Source of the DNA: Leptospira soteropolitanensis
GTDB lineage: Bacteria; Spirochaetota; Leptospiria; Leptospirales; Leptospiraceae
Direction of reading: 5' to 3'
Length of the DNA stretch: 64,000 nt
Assembly (NCBI RefSeq): GCF_026151655.1
Contig: NZ_JAMQPN010000008.1
Location: 1-64,000, forward strand
Shown here: positions 26,520 to 36,690 of the stretch, piece after piece
How positions within the stretch are numbered: the first letter of the stretch is position 1
Layout: each line of letters begins with the position of its first letter
Notes under the pieces: model-generated
Database searches by the model: none
Seen by the model: only the letters and a program-made list of their open reading frames with translations
What the model was told of the DNA's origin: nothing
Program-made: the position numbers and the translations under genes

Positions 26520-27314
26520 TTCAGCGAAATCTAAGGCAAAAACTGTATTCGGTGCTGTCCAAATCGGTGCCGAAGATTCAAAAGGATACTCTGCCACACC
26601 CGCACCCGTTCCCCACATTGTAGGAATGTGAATGCTTGCGATTCCGTGGCGGTTGGCTCCCAGAACATCATCTTCCCAATTATCTCCAAGTAAAATACAA
26701 TCCTCTGGATTTTCTTTGGCTGCTTCTAATACGTAAGAGAAAAATTTTGTGGATGGTTTTTCAAATCCCACTTCTTCGGAAGTAATCAGTGTAAAACGAA
26801 AAACTTCCGGTAAAAAAGAAGATACTTTTAGTAATTGAGTTCTCAAAGTTTCATTGGTGGTTAGAAAAATTGGAAATCTTTCGGATAAAGCCACAAGTTT
26901 TGGAAATAATTTAGTTTGGTAGATTTCCTTTTTTGCTTCCGTTTGTAAATAAGTCAAAAAATGGAAATGATATCTTTCTTCCATCCACAAAACGTCAACG
27001 ATGTCTTTTGTTTGGAATCCGTTTAGGGCCGTCGGGTTTGTATCACTTGGTTCTTGTTTTACGTTGGATTGATTTTTCACAACATCTAACATCAACTTAA
27101 AACAAAGTAACCGTAAACGGTTCGAACTATGGCCTTCTAGTTGGATTTTTACTTTTTTTCTAGCAGAATCGTATAAAGAAACAAAATCACCACCTAATCC
27201 TCGCTCTTTCCAATCTTTGGCACATTCGCCAATGGCAAATTCATATGCCGGTTTCGAAGGTAAAAGGGTATTGTCTAAGTCCAAAAACAAAGCCATATCA
27301 GAAAAGAAAACCAT
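26493..27314 (-). CDS. HAD-superfamily hydrolase
   Basis: About 273 residues with all four HAD motifs: DLDNTLLP (nucleophile Asp), FLTTNE (motif II), GFEKPSTKFF (Lys) and LLGDNWEDDVLGA (motif IV). A helical cap of about 100 residues lies between motifs I and II, as in the type I phosphatases of small phosphorylated metabolites (phosphoglycolate, sugar phosphates). The start is ambiguous (27314 or 27296, with a TTG also at 27332). It overlaps the opposite methyltransferase gene at its 3' end. Confidence 0.85.
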   Translation of the reverse strand: MVFFSDMALFLDLDNTLLPSKPAYEFAIGECAKDWKERGLGGDFVSLYDSARKKVKIQLEGHSSNRLRLLCFKLMLDVVKNQSNVKQEPSDTNPTALNGFQTKDIVDVLWMEERYHFHFLTYLQTEAKKEIYQTKLFPKLVALSERFPIFLTTNETLRTQLLKVSSFLPEVFRFTLITSEEVGFEKPSTKFFSYVLEAAKENPEDCILLGDNWEDDVLGANRHGIASIHIPTMWGTGAGVAEYPFESSAPIWTAPNTVFALDFAELWLLKRQK

Positions 27315-27389
27315 AGACAAACTTTCTGTCAACGGTTTGGTTTTTAATATTTACTTGTATTCTATTGCTTCTTCCGATAGAGTTTCGCC

Positions 27390-27605
27390 ATGATCTCCCT
27401 CTCCTCCATTTTGGCAGTGTTATTCTTAATTCTTGGACTTATCTTATCTCTCTATGGAGTTTGGACTTGGTCTGATTCTATGTATGAAAAATCCCTGGGT
27501 TGGAATCTTAATTTGATTTGGGGAGGAGTGGTGTTCTCTGTGGGAGTTTTGTTTGGAATTGGGAACCGGATTGCCACCCGATTCCCCAAAGAACCAAATC
27601 CTTAA
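27390..27605 (+). CDS. Small two-helix membrane protein
   Basis: A 71-residue protein with two hydrophobic helices (about 5-25 and 41-60) around a short polar loop containing SMYEKSLGW. It has a normal ATG start. It lies head-to-head with the HAD gene and tail-to-tail (four-base overlap) with the flagellar unknown gene. No family recognised. Confidence 0.65.
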   Translation: MISLSSILAVLFLILGLILSLYGVWTWSDSMYEKSLGWNLNLIWGGVVFSVGVLFGIGNRIATRFPKEPNP

Positions 27606-28564
27606 ACTTTGACTCTTTCTAAAACAAGAGAAAGGAAAGGAATGAAATCACTGAGAAGTTCAGGAAGTTCGTATTCCAAAATATCTCCAGCATAAACAAT
27701 ATCATTTTTCTCCATTGCAGAGGCAATGTTTGACAAAGTCTCATTCAAACTTGTTATCACATCGGTAAGTTTTTTATCCTCAATGGCTAGGGATTGCCAA
27801 TCAAGTTCCGCATGACGAGTTTGAATCGACACAAGTGCCGACATAAGACCCGTTAAACGACCAACCGCATCATTTAAAATCTCAGATGCCAAATGGTCTT
27901 TTCCTGATTGGAAGTTTTCATTTACCAACATAAAGTCTTTGATGACCTTTTCTTTATCATCCACAAATCTAGAAATGATTTCAATCAGTTCACTTTCATC
28001 CATACGCATCACAGCAAGGCGAGTGCTTAGATCCATAAGGAAAAGTTTTACATCTCGAAGGTCTTCCAAAAAAGTTTCAATTGCTTTTGTGGAATCTAAA
28101 ACTTCGGATCCATTTTGCAAAGATTCCAAAATTTCCTCTACGTTTTTACCTTTCCCCATTGGTTGGATGAGGTTTAAGTTTAAATTCAAAAGTTTCGTAG
28201 TGGTACGAATCATAGAAATGATCCAAGGAATTCCTTCTTTTAAATCCTCTGTTTCCTTTTCCGTCAGAGAATCACGACCCACAAGGGTGCTTCCCACCTT
28301 ATCAACGTAGTTGTCGACTTCCCAAAGACTGTCTTCAATTACATCTAGTTCTTCACCCACAAATAAATCCAAACGTTCGGTTTCATCCACACCCACTGCA
28401 TTTAGATCGGAACGATTTAGTTCTTTCCCATTGACCGTGAAATGACGTAGATACTTCCCATTGGATTCAATCCACTTCTGAATTTCATCCAACACTTGGC
28501 CGAGGTTTGTTTCGCCATCTAGTTTAGTATCTAATTGTTGTTCGTTGATATAAATATTCATCAT
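27602..28564 (-). CDS. Hypothetical protein coupled to fliD
   Basis: A 320-residue acidic, mostly helical cytoplasmic protein with no signal or membrane helix. The first 70 residues look like a beta-grasp-type small domain (VTIYINEQQ-like start, then FTVNGKELNR), followed by long amphipathic helices. Its start overlaps the fliD stop by four bases, so it is translated with FliD. In many bacteria the gene after fliD is the filament chaperone fliS, but this protein is more than twice FliS length and shows no FliS motif. It could be a flagellar export chaperone or filament-associated factor. Otherwise unrecognised. Confidence 0.75.
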   Translation of the reverse strand: MMNIYINEQQLDTKLDGETNLGQVLDEIQKWIESNGKYLRHFTVNGKELNRSDLNAVGVDETERLDLFVGEELDVIEDSLWEVDNYVDKVGSTLVGRDSLTEKETEDLKEGIPWIISMIRTTTKLLNLNLNLIQPMGKGKNVEEILESLQNGSEVLDSTKAIETFLEDLRDVKLFLMDLSTRLAVMRMDESELIEIISRFVDDKEKVIKDFMLVNENFQSGKDHLASEILNDAVGRLTGLMSALVSIQTRHAELDWQSLAIEDKKLTDVITSLNETLSNIASAMEKNDIVYAGDILEYELPELLSDFIPFLSLVLERVKV

Positions 28565-30483
28565 TCCCCACCGTTCCCTCTAAACATATTATTCTGTAAA
28601 TAGTTCCCCACTGATTTGTTTTTCCCCACACCTTGTTCCATATAGAGAAATCTTTGTTTCAGTTTGGCTTCAAAACTAATGAGATGTGACTCATGTTCTT
28701 TGATTTTTTTATTATTGCCTGCAACACTTTCTTCCAGAAGTTTTACTTTGCTTGTGACAATCCCAGAAGCATATTGATTATAAGGTTTTAGAATTTCGAG
28801 AAGGCGAATCCCAACCCCTTCTTCCATCTTTGCATCGTTATTTGGATCAGAGGCAAATAAGTCCCTTACCCCATCTGGATTTTCAGAGAGGACGGAAATC
28901 AAACGTTCCTGATCAATTTGTAAAAGTCCATCTTGGATTTTTTCCCAGTTAGATCCAACTGCTCCCGTAGAGATACCGATGTCCGTTAATACTCTAAATC
29001 CATTTTCTTTTGTCGCCGGATAATACGAGTTTGCTGTTGTTTTCAAAGAAGCAATGAGTCTTAAGATGGCATTTTCACCAGCAAGGATTCCTGATTTCGA
29101 TTTGTTGTCCCAAAAATCTTTTGAGATGTCTGCCGATTTAGAATCATCACTTTCTTTTTTATCAGAAATTTTGCCATTTTTTTCAACAGAAGTAACTTCC
29201 TTCGAAAACCTCATGAGTTCATTATATGCATCCACCCATTCTTTGATGAGAAGAGAACCTTTAGCATGATCCACATGAATTTTTAGAGTTACCGGCTTCT
29301 CTGTAACTTTGTGAACATTGAAAGAAATACCTTCCAAAACATCAGCAATGGAATCATTTGTTTCACGAGTGATTTCCACACCATCAATTTTGATTTTTAG
29401 ATCTTTTCCTTCTTGTAATATTTTTAATGGTTCAGCAGTACCAGGTGCAGGCGGTGTCACAAGAGTGACTGATTTAATAAGAACAGGAGTAGTTGCCGCA
29501 TTTGATAAAATAATATTTGTTAAATTTTTATCTGAAGCAAAATCACCAGCTGGGAAAATATACTTAGATTCTGTTTTGGTAATAGGAAGGAATTTGTTAC
29601 GAACACTTCCCTCCTTTTCAAATCCAATTCCCATTTCCATTACCGCTGGAGCTTCACCAACGATTTCTACCTCAACAAAAGCTCTTTCTTTGATTTCTGT
29701 TACAGCAAGAGGAATCGAGAAAGCAGTATCAGGTTTAATCGTAATCCCTTCTTCTGTTTGTAATAATTTTTCTGTTTCTAAATCCGACTTTTTAAATTTG
29801 GTTTGGTCCCAAACTTTGGATCCTATTACATCTAAAGATAATAATTGATTTGTATTTTCTAAACTTGCTTTGTTTTCACCAACAAGGCCGGCCAATTTCA
29901 AAATTCCATTGGGATCCGAAAACTGAAGTTCATTTTTTTTACCGGTTTTTACAGAAGTTACCGTGAGGATGGAGGAATCCTTATCAATTTTGATAATGGA
30001 AGTTTCTGCAAGCGACCCAGCCATATTCTTAATTGCATTTGTGAGTTCACCGAGAGAACCACCAGGGAAGGTCACTGTTTCTTTTGATTTTCCAGAAAAA
30101 ATAGTAAAACTACCTTCTGGCAAACGAATGTCGGTATCGACTGCAACACCAGATAACTGATGTTTGCTTGCCATCTCGATAATTTCTAAGGCTCTGTCTC
30201 CAGATTTTGCAGCCCGAGAAGCCTCACCGGTAATTACCCCTTCTTCCGAAGAGGAAACCGATTTTGTAGCAAAGGGGGCCGTAAAAGAGACAAGGGCTCG
30301 GGTTTTGGTTTGCAGGTTCGTGGAAAGATTTTTCACTTCTCCCCAGATTTGCATCTGAGCCTTGGCATACTCATTTTCGGTTTCCCACCTTCTTATGGGT
30401 CGGCGTTCGAGTTCGACCAGTTTTTTAACGATATCGTTTGTATTTTGCCCAGTCATTAGACCCGGCATGGTGTAAGCTGGCAT
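28561..30483 (-). CDS. fliD: Flagellar filament capping protein FliD
   Basis: A 640-residue flagellar cap (hook-associated protein 2). The N-terminus MPAYTMPGLMTGQNTNDIVKK matches the conserved start of FliD, with the coiled region (WGEVKNLSTNLQTKTRAL) that packs in the cap pore. The C-terminus carries the second coiled coil (GIVTSKVKLLEESVAGNNKK, KLKQRFLYMEQ). In spirochaetes the cap sits at the tip of the periplasmic flagellum, which turns inside the cell envelope. A GAGGAA..GGGGAC purine region precedes the ATG. It is followed by the coupled unknown protein. Confidence 0.9.
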   Translation of the reverse strand: MPAYTMPGLMTGQNTNDIVKKLVELERRPIRRWETENEYAKAQMQIWGEVKNLSTNLQTKTRALVSFTAPFATKSVSSSEEGVITGEASRAAKSGDRALEIIEMASKHQLSGVAVDTDIRLPEGSFTIFSGKSKETVTFPGGSLGELTNAIKNMAGSLAETSIIKIDKDSSILTVTSVKTGKKNELQFSDPNGILKLAGLVGENKASLENTNQLLSLDVIGSKVWDQTKFKKSDLETEKLLQTEEGITIKPDTAFSIPLAVTEIKERAFVEVEIVGEAPAVMEMGIGFEKEGSVRNKFLPITKTESKYIFPAGDFASDKNLTNIILSNAATTPVLIKSVTLVTPPAPGTAEPLKILQEGKDLKIKIDGVEITRETNDSIADVLEGISFNVHKVTEKPVTLKIHVDHAKGSLLIKEWVDAYNELMRFSKEVTSVEKNGKISDKKESDDSKSADISKDFWDNKSKSGILAGENAILRLIASLKTTANSYYPATKENGFRVLTDIGISTGAVGSNWEKIQDGLLQIDQERLISVLSENPDGVRDLFASDPNNDAKMEEGVGIRLLEILKPYNQYASGIVTSKVKLLEESVAGNNKKIKEHESHLISFEAKLKQRFLYMEQGVGKNKSVGNYLQNNMFRGNGGE

Positions 30484-30574
30484 ATCGTCCCCAATTCCTC
30501 TGAATCTAATGTCGTCGAAATCTACAAAAGGATTAGGAATTTACAGAATTTTTTCCTTCCCAAATCCTAGAATT

Positions 30575-32653
30575 ATGACTGCTAGCCCTACAGAAAAAAT
30601 AGAACTGGGGAACCAAAATATCTTCTTCGACCGCGAACTTTCTTGGGTCGACTTCAACCATCGTGTCTTGGAAGAGTCCTTTGACAAAGAAAACCCTCTC
30701 CTCGAACGTCTTAAATTTCTTTGTATCACAGAATCCAATTTGGACGAGTTTTTTATGGTTCGTGTGGCGGGCCTACTCAACTTAAAAAATGCGGGAATAG
30801 AAGAACGAAGCCTAAACGGTAAACGAACTTCCGAAACGATAGCTGAACTTTATTCTAAAGTGGGACAATTTGTCAAAAGGCAATATGAATCCTTAGACGA
30901 AATCCTTGTCGAACTTAAAGAAAACAAAATCGTAGTTGTACAGGACCCAAGTGAGCTTGCTGGTGATGACATTCAGTTTGTAAAAAATTATTACAAAAGG
31001 GAAGTATCTTCCATTCTCACACCTCTTGCCATCGATCCATCGCATCCCTTCCCACATATTCTAAATAGGACATTGAATTTAGGAATCACATTATATTCTG
31101 ATGATGATAAAAACAAAGCAAAAGAACTTTTCGCAATTGTACAAGTACCGAGTGTACTTCCACGTTTTTTACAATTACCTCCAAATAAAGACACTGATGT
31201 AAGAAGATATTTTCCACTAGAAGAGATCATAAAACTGCACTTAGGTGATCTTTTTTATGGAATGAATGTAAAACAAATCCATACTTTCAAAATTGTTCGG
31301 GATGCGGACATCTCGATCAATGAAGAACAAAACATCGGCGACCTTCTCACAACGATGAAAAACGAATTAAAAAATCGGATGTGGGGAGATGCTGTTCGTT
31401 TGGATGTTCATGCAGGTGCAGGCCATATCAAAGAACTATTACGCGGACTTTTAGAACTAGAAGAATACCAAGTGATGGAAATTCCCACCTTACTCAGTTT
31501 AAACGATATGATGTTTTTTCAAAGTTTAGAAAAAACAAGCCATCTGAAATATTCCTATCCTGTTCCCAAATCTGGATTTGCTGCCAAAAAAAGTGAATCT
31601 ATCTTTTCTGAAATTCGCAAAAACGACCACCTGCTCCACCACCCGTACGAAAGTTTTAAATCCATTGAAGATATGTTAAAGATCGCAAGCCAAGACCCTA
31701 AGGTCCTTGCAATTAAGATGACTTTGTACAGAACTTCTGGAGATTCACCCATTATTCAATTTCTGGGAGAAGCGGCAGAGAATGGAAAACAGGTAACTGT
31801 TCTTGTGGAACTCAAAGCTAGGTTTGATGAAGAAAGAAATATTCGTTGGGCAAAGAAATTAGAAGATAGCGGTGTACATGTTGTTTATGGTGTAGTTGGA
31901 CTCAAAATCCATTGCAAAATGTTACTCATTGTTAGACGTGAAGATGATAAACTCAATCGATATGTCCACTTAGGAACAGGAAACTATAACTCCACCACTG
32001 CAAGATTTTATACAGATTTAAGTTTATTTACGGCAAATCCTGAGATCACAGAAGATGTGGCGATTCTTTTTAACACGATCACAAGTTCCGGCAAAATGCC
32101 CAGGTTATCCAAAATCTATGCAGCTCCTACTTTTCTAAAAGAGGAATTCCTTCACCTCATTCAAAGGGAAACGGACAATGCAAAGAACGGAAAACAAGCT
32201 CGTGTGATTTTTAAAATGAACTCTCTTGTGGATCCAGATGTAATATTAAAACTCTATGAAGCTTCGCAAGCTGGAGTCAAAATTGACTTAATCATTCGCG
32301 GGATTTGTTGTTTAAGGCCCGGAATTCCGGGGGTTTCGGATAGGATCAATGTTCGCTCCATTGTAGGACGGTATTTGGAACACTCTAGGATTTATAGTTT
32401 TGAAAACGGTGGGAAACCAGAAGTGTATTTGGCATCTGCGGATTGTATGCCAAGAAACTTTCTTCGCCGAATTGAAGTTATGTTTCCCATCTTACAAGAC
32501 AAACATAGGAAAAGAATCGCAAAAATTCTAGAACTTCTTCTCCGCGATAACACGCAAGCGAGGGTTTTAGAATCAGACGGAACATACACACGTTTGACTC
32601 CAGGGGATGATGACCCAGCGGTAAACTCTCAAATTGATATGGTTGATATCTAA
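30575..32653 (+). CDS. ppk1: Polyphosphate kinase 1
   Basis: A 692-residue enzyme that makes polyphosphate from ATP. The N-terminus has the Ppk1 signature NIFFDRELSWVDFNHR. The autophosphorylated histidine is His446 in GLKIHCKM (E. coli His435 region). The second half contains the phospholipase D-like fold repeats (ARFDEERNIRWA). The start at 30575 leaves room for a promoter between it and the opposing fliD; the frame is open to an ATG at 30509. A GlcD-like flavoprotein gene follows by 10 bases, but no functional link is obvious. Confidence 0.93.
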   Translation: MTASPTEKIELGNQNIFFDRELSWVDFNHRVLEESFDKENPLLERLKFLCITESNLDEFFMVRVAGLLNLKNAGIEERSLNGKRTSETIAELYSKVGQFVKRQYESLDEILVELKENKIVVVQDPSELAGDDIQFVKNYYKREVSSILTPLAIDPSHPFPHILNRTLNLGITLYSDDDKNKAKELFAIVQVPSVLPRFLQLPPNKDTDVRRYFPLEEIIKLHLGDLFYGMNVKQIHTFKIVRDADISINEEQNIGDLLTTMKNELKNRMWGDAVRLDVHAGAGHIKELLRGLLELEEYQVMEIPTLLSLNDMMFFQSLEKTSHLKYSYPVPKSGFAAKKSESIFSEIRKNDHLLHHPYESFKSIEDMLKIASQDPKVLAIKMTLYRTSGDSPIIQFLGEAAENGKQVTVLVELKARFDEERNIRWAKKLEDSGVHVVYGVVGLKIHCKMLLIVRREDDKLNRYVHLGTGNYNSTTARFYTDLSLFTANPEITEDVAILFNTITSSGKMPRLSKIYAAPTFLKEEFLHLIQRETDNAKNGKQARVIFKMNSLVDPDVILKLYEASQAGVKIDLIIRGICCLRPGIPGVSDRINVRSIVGRYLEHSRIYSFENGGKPEVYLASADCMPRNFLRRIEVMFPILQDKHRKRIAKILELLLRDNTQARVLESDGTYTRLTPGDDDPAVNSQIDMVDI

Positions 32654-32663
32654 AGGATAATGA

Positions 32664-34076
32664 ATGGATTTTACGAAAACGAAAACTGATTTAGCTGGAC
32701 TCATTGGCGAAAAAAAAGTCATACAAAAAAATGACGGAACTATGGATGAGGCATTGTTCAATTCCTATGGAACAGATAGGACTAAAGTTTATCCTCCGAA
32801 CTACCAAGTTCTTGTCTTTCCAGAAACTACAGAAGATGTCGCGGCAGTTGTTACTTATGCTTACAAAAACGAAATTTCTATAGTTCCTTCTGGCGGACGA
32901 ACGGGTTACGCTGGCGGCGCTGTTGCTAAAAATGGCGAAATAGTTTTATCGTTAGCAAAAATGAACCAAGTAGTTGATTTTGACCCTTTTCTAGGCACCT
33001 TACATGTGCAAGCTGGAATGATCACAAAAAACCTACACAAAGAAGCGGAAGAACGTGGCTTTTATTTCCCTGTTGATTTTGCAGCTACTGGTTCAAGCCA
33101 TATCGGAGGGAATATTGCCACCAATGCCGGTGGTGTGCGTGTGGTTCACTACGGACTGATTCGAGATTGGGTTCTTGGTCTTACTGTTGTGAATGGGAAA
33201 GGTGAAATCTATAGATTCAATGGAGAGATCTTAAAAAACAATACTGGATATGACCTCAAACATCTGTTTATTGGTTCGGAAGGGACGTTAGGAATTATTA
33301 CCGAAGCAGTAGTGAAACTAACCAAACCACCCAAAGACATTCGAGTGATTTTTCTTGCGGTTCCGGAATACAAAAACATTTTAGAAATTTTTCGAGAAAC
33401 ACATAACTTCGATTTACCGCTCCTTGCTTTTGAGTTTTTAACCGATTATTGTTTAGAAAAAGTAAAAGAACATTTAGGAGTTCCTGACCCTTTTCAAATA
33501 TCTAGCAAGTACTATGTTTTAATGGAATTCGAAGTGGGGGGTGAAACGGACGAAGAAAAACTTTATTCCATTTTAGAGTCCATCACCGAAAAAGAATTCA
33601 TCACCGATGGCTCCATTGCGCAAAACTCTCGCCAAAATGAAACGTTCTGGAAGTATCGCGAAGGGATTTCAGAATCTCTGTCCCTCGCATATACAGTTCA
33701 CAAAAATGATATCTCTCTTCCACTTCGCAACATGGAAGCTTTCCTAGATGAGATGACTTCCCTTTTGACAAAAAAATACCAAGGGTTTCATATTGCTCTT
33801 TTTGGACATATCGGGGATGGAAACCTTCACCTAAACATCGTTAAACCAAAAGATCTATCCGATACGGAATTTTTTGCCCAATGCAAACAAGTGGATCCAG
33901 AAATGTTTAACCTCATCCAAAAATTCAAAGGATCTATTTCTGCAGAACACGGAATTGGACTTTTGAAAAAGGACTATTTGAACTTTTCGCGTTCCGAGTC
34001 AGAAATTCAGACGATGAGGGCCATCAAATTAGCCTTTGACCCCAAAGGAATCCTCAACCCTGGAAAAGTGCTTTAA
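32664..34076 (+). CDS. FAD-linked oxidase, GlcD/D-2-hydroxy acid dehydrogenase type
   Basis: A 470-residue flavoprotein of the PCMH/VAO group. IVPSGGRTGYAGGAV and the downstream GSSHIGGNIATNAGGVRV bind FAD. The C-terminal oxidase domain includes FGHIGDGNLHLN and AEHGIGLLKKDY, which are typical of glycolate oxidase subunit D, D-lactate and D-2-hydroxyglutarate dehydrogenases. It oxidises a 2-hydroxy acid to a 2-oxo acid, passing electrons to a quinone or another acceptor. The precise substrate cannot be told. AAAGGAT precedes the ATG. A terminator-like hairpin follows. Confidence 0.88.
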   Translation: MDFTKTKTDLAGLIGEKKVIQKNDGTMDEALFNSYGTDRTKVYPPNYQVLVFPETTEDVAAVVTYAYKNEISIVPSGGRTGYAGGAVAKNGEIVLSLAKMNQVVDFDPFLGTLHVQAGMITKNLHKEAEERGFYFPVDFAATGSSHIGGNIATNAGGVRVVHYGLIRDWVLGLTVVNGKGEIYRFNGEILKNNTGYDLKHLFIGSEGTLGIITEAVVKLTKPPKDIRVIFLAVPEYKNILEIFRETHNFDLPLLAFEFLTDYCLEKVKEHLGVPDPFQISSKYYVLMEFEVGGETDEEKLYSILESITEKEFITDGSIAQNSRQNETFWKYREGISESLSLAYTVHKNDISLPLRNMEAFLDEMTSLLTKKYQGFHIALFGHIGDGNLHLNIVKPKDLSDTEFFAQCKQVDPEMFNLIQKFKGSISAEHGIGLLKKDYLNFSRSESEIQTMRAIKLAFDPKGILNPGKVL

Positions 34077-34088
34077 TTGCAAGCAAAG

Positions 34089-34129
34089 GCAGATCTTCCG
34101 AAAAATCCTGGTCGATCTGCTTATTTTAT
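34089..34129 (+). terminator. Terminator after GlcD-like gene
   Basis: Arms GCAGATC (34089-34095) and GATCTGC (34114-34120) with an 18-base loop followed by TTATTTTAT, 12 bases after the stop. Confidence 0.6.
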
Positions 34130-34184
34130 AGGCACACACCAAAAAAAAGCTAGATTTTAATCAGAGACGGTCTATACTGTAACT

Positions 34185-34526
34185 ATGTTCAGGAATGTGA
34201 TCAAAATATTTGGGATATCCCTACTCACAATTTCCCTGAGCAGCGCATTTCTTTCAGAAGAAAATGTTCTCGTTCGGACTCGCGGAGCCAAATCCAGTCG
34301 AGTGAGCGGAAAGGGCCAACTTTCAAGTTCTCTTACTGCAGCGGTTCAAAAATCTTCTTCTGAAGAAACTTCAGGTACAAAAGATTTAGAAGATGTGCTT
34401 ACTTGGAATGGGAAAGGTCAGACTACACTTTCGACCCTTCACTTAACACATAACCACAATCTCCACTCCTCTTTTGTTTCAGGCCTTTTAGCCTCTCATT
34501 ACCTAAGTTTACCTCCACCCGTTTAA
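34185..34526 (+). CDS. Small exported His-rich protein upstream of efflux genes
   Basis: A 113-residue protein with a signal peptide (MFRNVIKIFGISLLTISLSSAF). The mature part is Ser/Thr-rich and ends with a histidine cluster (LHLTHNHNLHSS) and a hydrophobic tail finishing LPPPV. The size, signal, His cluster and proline end recall the CzcI-like small periplasmic proteins encoded just before czcCBA operons. It is a monocistronic-looking unit closed by a strong terminator. The metal-binding role is inference from the His cluster and the neighbouring pump. Confidence 0.65.
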   Translation: MFRNVIKIFGISLLTISLSSAFLSEENVLVRTRGAKSSRVSGKGQLSSSLTAAVQKSSSEETSGTKDLEDVLTWNGKGQTTLSTLHLTHNHNLHSSFVSGLLASHYLSLPPPV

Positions 34527-34545
34527 CTCCTCTCTACCGCTTAAA

Positions 34546-34577
34546 CCTGTGTCCCGTGAGGGACACAGGATGTTTTT
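34546..34577 (+). terminator. Strong rho-independent terminator
   Basis: Perfect 10-base arms CCTGTGTCCC and GGGACACAGG with a GTGA tetraloop, followed by ATGTTTTTATATTTT. Confidence 0.88.
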
Positions 34578-34781
34578 ATATTTTCAACGTTTCCTAAGAT
34601 TTGTTTCTCATTTGCCAAAGATTCTTGCGGCTGTTCCAGGGAATTCCTGACTCTGGACAGTCTTTTTTTTGAAAACTCCTCCGTCTCATTTCCTATATTC
34701 TAGCCAATATGTTCAATGTTTAGGATTTGTCTGAAACATTAGAAATATTTTAGAATTGAGTATCTAAGCCAAAATGAATGA

Positions 34782-35168
34782 GTGGACAATATGACGGCAA
34801 ACTGGTCGGCAAAACTGATAGCTCTACTTTTAACGGTAACCGTAGGTTTCCCGTTAGATGGTACATCAGACACAGTTTCCGAATATTTGGAAGCAAATCT
34901 CCACCAAATTAAAAAGTCTTATTCCTCCTCTCTTGAAACCCCTGAAGATACAGCAATCGATAATCAAAAGATTTCTTCTATTGATGATTCTGCTACACTA
35001 AGTCGTACTAGAGCGGACTTTTTAGATTTTTTTAACGAAAGCAAATCCGATTTATTTTCCGAATCGCTTTTGGTTAGTTATGTTGATTTGATTTCAGAGG
35101 GAACTTACGTTCCTAGCTTACTTTCCTCACTCCTCTTAAATATTCCTCCCCCTGTTTCTTTACTTTAA
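34782..35168 (+). CDS. Small exported protein, sibling of upstream gene
   Basis: A 128-residue protein with a hydrophobic N-terminal segment (AKLIALLLTVTVGF) and an acidic Ser/Asp-rich middle. Its C-terminus (SLLSSLLLNIPPPVSLL-like) resembles the end of the protein encoded 0.6 kb upstream. It lacks the histidine cluster of its neighbour. The GTG at 34782 and an ATG three codons in are both possible starts. A hairpin follows before the efflux operon. Probably an accessory envelope protein of the metal-efflux locus. No family firmly recognised. Confidence 0.6.
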   Translation: MDNMTANWSAKLIALLLTVTVGFPLDGTSDTVSEYLEANLHQIKKSYSSSLETPEDTAIDNQKISSIDDSATLSRTRADFLDFFNESKSDLFSESLLVSYVDLISEGTYVPSLLSSLLLNIPPPVSLL

Positions 35169-35195
35169 TCTACTTCAGCTTTAGCTGAGGATCAA

Positions 35196-35230
35196 GGTAT
35201 GTCCTTAGTTCGAAAGGATAGAGCCATACC
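35196..35230 (+). promoter_or_regulatory. Two-tier hairpin between accessory gene and efflux operon
   Basis: GGTATG pairs with CATACC and, inside, TCCTT pairs with AAGGA around the loop AGTTCGA, with a 6-base bulge. A short T-rich stretch (TATGTTTTC) follows, so it may be a terminator of the accessory gene or a leader element of the tolC-like gene 41 bases further on. Confidence 0.45.
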
Positions 35231-35270
35231 TATGTTTTCATTTTCTTAATTTTTTAATGTTTGGTAATTT

Positions 35271-36689
35271 ATGAGTTTTCGTAAAAGAATCGGTATCTAC
35301 CTCTTTCTTGTGTTCTCTACCACCTATTTATGGGGGGAAGAGAGCGTCGCACAGGCAAGTGAAGCGCTTAAAAGGCAACTCTCGGATGAAAATCCAAGAT
35401 CGTCCTTGGGATCTAGTCTTTATCCTGATGATCAAAAGTTGATTCGTGACATTGACTTGGAATCTGCAGAAACATTGCTTTGGAAAAACAATCTTTTACT
35501 CATTGCATCTCGCTTCCAAATTGATGTAAAAAAAGCAGGCATTTTACAAGCGGGACTCTATGCAAATCCTAACATTGCCATCGATCAAAGTATTTTTGCA
35601 GAACCAACGCAAAGGTATTTTGATACAACAAGATCAGGACAGTCTGTTGTTCAAATCCAACAAGTATTCTTACTCGGTGGAAAAATTGATAAACGAGTCA
35701 AAGTAGCAGAACTCAATGCAAAGATATCCGAACAAGAGTTTTATGATTTAGCTCGCGCGGTCATTACGAAACTGAGAAGAACGTTTTATACAATATACTT
35801 TTATAAAAAAGCTGTTGTATTTTACGACCAAAGTATTGCCTCAATTGAAAAAACGGTCGATTCTTCGGAACTCGCTTACAAGAGAAGAGCACTCCTCCAA
35901 GCAGAACATTTACGTTTGAAAGCTCTCTTATTCTTTCTGAAAAAAGAAAGAGAAGACCTTGCCATCAAAGTTTACGAAAAGGAAGCAGATTTAAAAGTTC
36001 TTTTGAACGATGACTTGTATCGTGATGCAAGAGTAGAATTTAATCCAAATGTTAACGAAACCCAATTAGATAAAATTGTTCCTAATCAAGTAAAATTAGA
36101 AGACTTAGTGGAGATTGCTCGCGAGAATCGACCTGACCTAAAAAAATCATTACAAACATTACGTTTCGAAGAAGCAAACTTGGAACTTCAATACGCAAAT
36201 GCCATTCCTGATTTATCATTTGGACCAGTTTATAACCGAGGTGGAACTGCTTTCCAAAATTATTGGGGAGTCACAGCTCAGCTAAACGTTCCTCTCTTTG
36301 ACAGAAACCAAGGTAATATTCAAGCTGCTGAAAAAGCTATCCTTGTCCGCAAACAAGAGTTAAAGAACAATATTCTTGAAGTAGAAAACGAAGTTGCAGT
36401 AGCTTACCAGTCTGCGCGTATCAAAGATGCACTTTATAAACGTTTTAGTAACGCATATATTAAAGATTACGGAAGCTTATCTTTAGATATGATCATGAGT
36501 TATGAAAAGAAATACATAACCATTTTGGAATTCGCTGATTTCTTTGAAACTTATCGCTCCAGTATTGTTGAGATGTTAAAACTCCAAACAGACCGAATGG
36601 AAGCCATTGAAAATGTAAACTATGCTGTGGGTAAAGGAATCTTTATCCCTAAAACTGAAAATCAAACTAATCCTAAATCTGAGGAATAA
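35271..36689 (+). CDS. TolC-like outer-membrane efflux protein (CzcC type)
   Basis: A 472-residue outer-membrane factor with a signal peptide ([22 protein letters not shown]). It has two homologous halves of long coiled-coil helices with beta-barrel inserts ([26 protein letters not shown]), as expected of TolC-like trimers that form the exit duct. It is the first gene of an operon with a periplasmic adaptor two bases later, an extra outer-membrane protein and an RND pump of CzcA type. It therefore probably expels divalent metal cations. Confidence 0.88.
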   Translation: MSFRKRIGIYLFLVFSTTYLWGEESVAQASEALKRQLSDENPRSSLGSSLYPDDQKLIRDIDLESAETLLWKNNLLLIASRFQIDVKKAGILQAGLYANPNIAIDQSIFAEPTQRYFDTTRSGQSVVQIQQVFLLGGKIDKRVKVAELNAKISEQEFYDLARAVITKLRRTFYTIYFYKKAVVFYDQSIASIEKTVDSSELAYKRRALLQAEHLRLKALLFFLKKEREDLAIKVYEKEADLKVLLNDDLYRDARVEFNPNVNETQLDKIVPNQVKLEDLVEIARENRPDLKKSLQTLRFEEANLELQYANAIPDLSFGPVYNRGGTAFQNYWGVTAQLNVPLFDRNQGNIQAAEKAILVRKQELKNNILEVENEVAVAYQSARIKDALYKRFSNAYIKDYGSLSLDMIMSYEKKYITILEFADFFETYRSSIVEMLKLQTDRMEAIENVNYAVGKGIFIPKTENQTNPKSEE

Positions 36690-36690
36690 A

